Source: Hyphomonas sp. (lineage in GTDB: Bacteria; Pseudomonadota; Alphaproteobacteria; Caulobacterales; Hyphomonadaceae). Taken from it: DNA of 64,000 nt. Below are positions 60,852-64,000 of the stretch, one piece after another. Below the pieces are notes generated by a model. The model worked only from the letters and a program-made list of their open reading frames with translations. It made no database searches and had not been told where the DNA came from. The translations under genes were made by a program, and so were the position numbers. Each line of letters begins with the position of its first letter. Positions within the stretch are counted from its first letter, which is position 1. The stretch lies in the NCBI RefSeq assembly GCF_018402285.1, contig NZ_JAGYJH010000006.1:1-64000 (forward strand), read 5' to 3'.

Positions 60852-61259
60852 TTAGTCGGGCAGGCGGATGAGATCGTCTTCTGCGGCACCAGGCTCCGAA
60901 GGCGCTTCCAGCAGCGAAGCCGCGTCTTCCATCTCGTCCAGATCGATGCCGAGATCGATGCTTTCACCAAACCTGGCGCCGCTGAGGACGCCCGCGCCAA
61001 GAACGGTATTGCTTTCGCCCGAACCGCCAAGGCTGTCTGAGCCGAGCAGGCGTGTGGAGCTTTCCTGCGGCGCGCCGATATTCAGGTTCAGCGTACCGCT
61101 GAGCTCTGTCTCGGAGGTTGCCGTCGACATATCGACCGACAGCGGGTCACCTTCGGCGGGCGCTGCGGCAACTGCTTCGGCGCTCGGCTCGACAGCATCG
61201 GAGCAGGCTGCGCCGGTGGCAGCGAGGGACAAGAGAAGCGCGACAGTAATCGGTTTCAT
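60852..61259 (-). CDS. Small acidic lipoprotein of unknown function
   Basis: 135 residues from ATG 61259. The lipoprotein signal ends G-A-A-C with Cys19. The mature part is Ser/Gly/Glu-rich, low in complexity and strongly acidic near the end (DLGIDLDEMEDAASLLEAPSEPGAAEDDLIRLPD). No family recognised. It is 27 bases downstream of gshB on the minus strand and probably in its transcript. Its stop region pairs into a small hairpin (GCCCG-N6-CGGGC, 60846-60861) with the end of the convergent hydrolase gene. Confidence 0.7.
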   Translation of the reverse strand: MKPITVALLLSLAATGAACSDAVEPSAEAVAAAPAEGDPLSVDMSTATSETELSGTLNLNIGAPQESSTRLLGSDSLGGSGESNTVLGAGVLSGARFGESIDLGIDLDEMEDAASLLEAPSEPGAAEDDLIRLPD

Positions 61260-61286
61260 GAGCATTCCCCGAAATTGGCCCAAGCG

Positions 61287-62237
61287 TCAGCCTGCGGCAA
61301 GCTTTGCCTGCACAACGTCCCAGAATTTTGCAGCCGCATCAATGCCTGACAGACGCTTAAGGGCCTGAAGGCCGGTCGGTGAGGTGACATTGACCTCGGT
61401 GAGGCGTCCGCCGATCACGTCAATACCGGTCAGGGTGAGCCCCCGGCGCCGCAGTTCCGGCCCGATGGCCTCACAAATGTTGCGGTCCGCGGCGGAGAGG
61501 TCTGTGGCCTCGGCTGTCCCGCCAACGACCAGGTTTGACCGGACCTGGCCGGCTTTTGGCCGCCGGTTGATGGCGCCGACCGGTTCGCCATCGATCAGGA
61601 TGACGCGCTTGTCGCCTTCAGAAACGGCCGGCAGGAAAGCCTGCACCATCAGCGGCTCAGGCGCCCGGGCAAAGAAAAGCTCCAGCAGCGAGTCGAGATT
61701 GGGGTCGTCGTACTTCAGTCGGAACACGCCCGCCCCGCCATGCCCGTGCAGCGGCTTGACGATGATATCGCGGTATTCATCGCGGAAGGCGTCAATCTCC
61801 CGGCGGTCGCGCGTCACAAGGGTTGGCGGCATAAGTTCGGGAAACATCAGCGGGAAAATCTTCTCCGGGCTGGAACGCACACCGGCCGGATCATTGACCA
61901 CAAGGGTCTGGCCCGTCACCGCTTCGAGTAAGTGGCAGGCGGTGATGTAGGCCATGTCGAATGGCGGATCCTGGCGCATCAGGACCACATCGACATCGCG
62001 CGCGATGTCCAGCGTCTGGTGTGGGCCGAAGAGACCGGGGGTTTCGCGGACACGCTGAACCTTTGCCGGACGAGCCCAGGCGGTCACGCGGCCCTCCCGG
62101 AAGGAAAGGTCGGCCGGGCCATAGATGAAAATCTCGGCGCCGCGGGACTGCGCCACTTCGGTGAGCGCAAAGGTGGTGTCCCCGTCGATGTTGACCTGCT
62201 CCAGCGGGTCCATCTGGATGGCAATACGAAGCGTCAC
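61287..62237 (-). CDS. gshB: Glutathione synthetase
   Basis: 316 residues. The ATP-grasp glutathione synthetase pattern is IAIQMDPLEQVNIDGDTTFALTEVAQSRGAEIFIYGP, VVLMRQDPPFDMAYITACHLLE, VVNDPAGVRSSPEKIF and DIIVKPLHGHGGAGVFRL (nucleotide loop). It ends in RVILIDGEPVGAINR, NLVVGGTAEAT and LTEVNVTSPTGLQAL. It joins gamma-glutamylcysteine and glycine. Length and all blocks match the proteobacterial enzyme. The BON-domain lipoprotein gene lies 68 bases upstream on the same strand. Confidence 0.96.
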   Translation of the reverse strand: MTLRIAIQMDPLEQVNIDGDTTFALTEVAQSRGAEIFIYGPADLSFREGRVTAWARPAKVQRVRETPGLFGPHQTLDIARDVDVVLMRQDPPFDMAYITACHLLEAVTGQTLVVNDPAGVRSSPEKIFPLMFPELMPPTLVTRDRREIDAFRDEYRDIIVKPLHGHGGAGVFRLKYDDPNLDSLLELFFARAPEPLMVQAFLPAVSEGDKRVILIDGEPVGAINRRPKAGQVRSNLVVGGTAEATDLSAADRNICEAIGPELRRRGLTLTGIDVIGGRLTEVNVTSPTGLQALKRLSGIDAAAKFWDVVQAKLAAG

Positions 62238-62305
62238 GCTGTTCTTCCTTCCCGCGTTCCCGGAAGGCAGGTGAAGGGCTCAAGCCTCCCCCAAAAGCTT
62301 CCGGT

Positions 62306-63001
62306 TCAGTAACTGACGCCGCGAAGTTCGGGCAGCGCCTGGCTGTCATATGACGTGTCAGGCTGCGATTGGTAAGAGGGGGAGGGCGAAACGGGTATTT
62401 GTGTTGTCGGGGCCGCAGGGCGCACCACCTCGTCCACCACCCGGACATAGGAGACGACCTGCTTCACGCCGCCCACAACGCTCGCTTCTTCGGCGGCCCG
62501 GCGTAGTTCCTCCGGTGTGCGCGCGATGCCCATCAGGTAGACCACGCCATTATACGTCTCGACATTGAAGTTGATGCTCTTGACCGTGCCCGAGCCGATC
62601 AGACGGGAGCGGACCCGGCCGCTGATTATCTCGTCAGATACATTGGCAAAGAAGCCGCCCGGTTGCTCGATCTTGAGCTCATTGGCCACATCCTGGGTGT
62701 ACATCGACGTCCAGGCGACGCCTTCGGCGCGGGTGCGGTCTTCGGCCGAATAGACCCGGCCGGTCAGCAGGACGAGCCCGCCGGCGACCTCCACGTCCAC
62801 TTCGCCAAACCGGCTGGAGCTTTCCGAAATAAGGCGTCCCTTGATCTCGTTGGAGGCGGCGGTGTCGTCGATCGACTGGCCGATCGTCTGGTCCTTTGAG
62901 GCGGCGAGACCTGCGGCGCCGACCGCGCCAACGGCGGCGACAGCGCAATTTGTAAGCGGCAGCAGGGCAATCAAAGACAGGAGGACGAGGGGCGCACGCA
63001 T
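62306..63001 (-). CDS. BON-domain lipoprotein (DolP/OsmY-like)
   Basis: 231 residues. The lipoprotein signal ends L-T-N-C with Cys19. Two BON domains follow: about 43-110 (DDTAASNEIKGRLISESSSRFGEVDVEVAGGLVLLTGRV) and 115-185 (SDEIISGRVRSRLIGSGTVKSINFNVETYNGVVYLMGIA). A Pro/Ser/Gln-rich tail completes it. The two-BON lipoprotein layout is that of DolP (YraP), which keeps the outer membrane intact. Probably in the outer membrane facing the periplasm. Confidence 0.87.
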   Translation of the reverse strand: MRAPLVLLSLIALLPLTNCAVAAVGAVGAAGLAASKDQTIGQSIDDTAASNEIKGRLISESSSRFGEVDVEVAGGLVLLTGRVYSAEDRTRAEGVAWTSMYTQDVANELKIEQPGGFFANVSDEIISGRVRSRLIGSGTVKSINFNVETYNGVVYLMGIARTPEELRRAAEEASVVGGVKQVVSYVRVVDEVVRPAAPTTQIPVSPSPSYQSQPDTSYDSQALPELRGVSY

Positions 63002-63237
63002 GAGACTGTTCCTGAGGTCTGGCCGGGAGGGGCCCGGTTACAAAGCCGATAGATACGGCGATTTTCTGGCAAACTAAATTTAATTCCCTGTATCCCAGCT
63101 GAACAGTGCTGCCTGATAGCGATCAAAGGCGGCTGGCATCGGGCACCTGCCCGGATTCTGTCCAGATGGGCTTTTTGCTGGTTGAAACCGCCCATACATG
63201 GTAATTTCAGGTTCAAACAGTCAAAGGAACCCACGTC

Positions 63238-63636
63238 CTGTCATCCGCCACTTCCCGGGCCCAGCCCCCCAAAAGCGTCACGATCGAAGAGATCAGAACG
63301 GTCGCCGATGCGCTCTGCAACGTTCTCGAAGACGATAAAGCCGAGGACCTGGTCCTTGTCGAACTGCAGGGAAAGTCCTCCCTGGCAGACTTCATGATCA
63401 TCGCGTCCGGACGTTCGAGCCGCCATGTTGCGGCGCTCGCGAGTAATGTGGCCGAGGAAGTGAAGAAGATGACCGGCCGCAAGCCCAGCGTCGAAGGCAT
63501 GCCGAATGCCGACTGGGTCCTGATCGATACCGGCGATGTGATTGTTCACCTCTTCCGCCCGGAAGTGCGTGAGTTTTACAATCTCGAGAAGATCTGGGTT
63601 TCCGACAAGTCTGCCCACCGCGCCAACGCGACCTGA
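63238..63636 (+). CDS. rsfS: Ribosome silencing factor RsfS (no ordinary start codon)
   Basis: The RsfS fold is complete: IEEIRTVADALCNVLEDDKAEDLVLVELQGKSSLADFMIIASGRSSRHVAALASNVAEEVKK, then GMPNADWVLIDTGDVIVHLFRPEVREFYNLEKIW. It binds L14 and blocks 30S-50S joining in starvation. The frame opens only after a stop at 63202-63204 and has no ATG, GTG or TTG before ATG 63394, which would cut away half the domain. CTG at 63238, with AAAGGA 9-15 bases upstream, is the best start. A one-base error in the C6/A4 run near 63270, joining ATG 63198, is the alternative. rlmH follows 3 bases later, the conserved order. Confidence 0.85.
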   Translation: MSSATSRAQPPKSVTIEEIRTVADALCNVLEDDKAEDLVLVELQGKSSLADFMIIASGRSSRHVAALASNVAEEVKKMTGRKPSVEGMPNADWVLIDTGDVIVHLFRPEVREFYNLEKIWVSDKSAHRANAT

Positions 63637-63639
63637 GGC

Positions 63640-64000
63640 ATGCGCCTTCAGATACTCGCTGTCGGCCGTCTCAAGGACGGGCCAGAGCGCGACCTTACCG
63701 ATGATTACCTGCGCCGGGCCGGGGCCATGGCCCGCGCTTTGGGCTTCAGGGGTCCCGACGAAGCCGAAGTCGCGAGCGGCGGGGGCGTGGATGGTGAAGG
63801 CGCGCGGCTGCTGGCGAAACTTCCCGAAGGCGCCCGTATCATCCGTCTGGATGAAGGCGGAGAAAACCTCTCCTCCGATATGTTCGCGTCCCGGCTCTCG
63901 CGCTGGCGCGACGATGGCGTGCGCGACGCCTGTTTCCTGATCGGCGGGGCGGAGGGCTATTCGCCTGAAGTGCGCGCCGCAGCGCCCCAGACGCTCGCTT
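63640..64000 (+). CDS. rlmH: 23S rRNA pseudouridine(1915) N3-methyltransferase RlmH (cut by window end)
   Basis: About 120 residues of a protein normally near 155. RLQILAVGRLKDGPERDLTDDYLRRA opens the SPOUT fold, then RIIRLDEGGENLSSDMFASRL. The SAM-binding knot begins CFLIGGAEGYSPEVR. It methylates pseudouridine 1915 in 23S rRNA helix 69. The C-terminal part lies beyond the window. ATG 63640 follows the rsfS stop by three bases with GAGG just before it. Confidence 0.93.
   Translation, partial: MRLQILAVGRLKDGPERDLTDDYLRRAGAMARALGFRGPDEAEVASGGGVDGEGARLLAKLPEGARIIRLDEGGENLSSDMFASRLSRWRDDGVRDACFLIGGAEGYSPEVRAAAPQTLA

Overview
This 64 kb window has high GC and reads as the chromosome of a stalked or prosthecate alphaproteobacterium, most likely Hyphomonadaceae (Hyphomonas-like). 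That placement is inferred from gene content: CpdR, the FlaF/FlbT flagellin regulators beside a flagellin, a MotE-type protein, the DUF1217 and DUF6468-type alphaproteobacterial flagellar proteins, and the maeB/mutS divergent pair. No rRNA is present to confirm it.

Layout. 1-4.4 kb: housekeeping genes (tRNA-Arg, a TraB/GumN lipoprotein, a HisN-type phosphatase, an XRE regulator, an N-formylglutamate amidohydrolase-type enzyme, the cell-cycle response regulator CpdR, tRNA-Val). A compact unannotated small RNA with its own promoter and terminator appears to lie at about 2669-2740. 4.4-10.3 kb: an accessory stretch behind tRNA-Val with DoxX, periplasmic rhodanese and SDR genes, a TM2-domain protein, a decayed IS256-type transposase, long non-coding stretches and a lipoprotein. 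A leader of about 104 bp occurs twice here, and two closely similar palindromes precede the rhodanese and SDR genes. 10.3-14.1 kb: a tightly coupled three-gene operon of coiled-coil and membrane proteins of unknown function, the best candidate for an undescribed system. 14.1-16.2 kb: an acyl-CoA dehydrogenase coupled to an MpaB-type oxygenase.

16.3-48.6 kb is almost a complete flagellar locus in several facing operons: stator (MotA, MotB, MotE-type), MS-ring and C-ring (FliF, FliG, FliM, FliN), export apparatus (FliP, FliQ, FliR, FlhA, FlhB, FliH, FliI, a FliJ-like protein), rod, hook and rings (FlgB, C, D, E, F, G, H, I, A, J, FliE, FliK), junction proteins (FlgK, FlgL), one flagellin, FlaF and FlbT, and two FliL-type proteins. 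FliM lacks the usual N-terminal CheY-binding motif. A large unknown periplasmic protein is translationally coupled to motA and could be a MotC-like stator partner. I saw no fliO, fliA, flgM, flbD or fliX in the window.

48.6-64 kb: a truncated integrase facing away from the 5' end of dusA (a scar of a dusA-targeting element), a cytoplasmic hybrid histidine kinase coupled to an AmpG-like transporter, maeB and mutS in divergent orientation, a VOC protein and an alpha/beta hydrolase, a small lipoprotein, glutathione synthetase, a BON-domain lipoprotein, rsfS (with no ordinary start codon) and the beginning of rlmH, which runs off the window.
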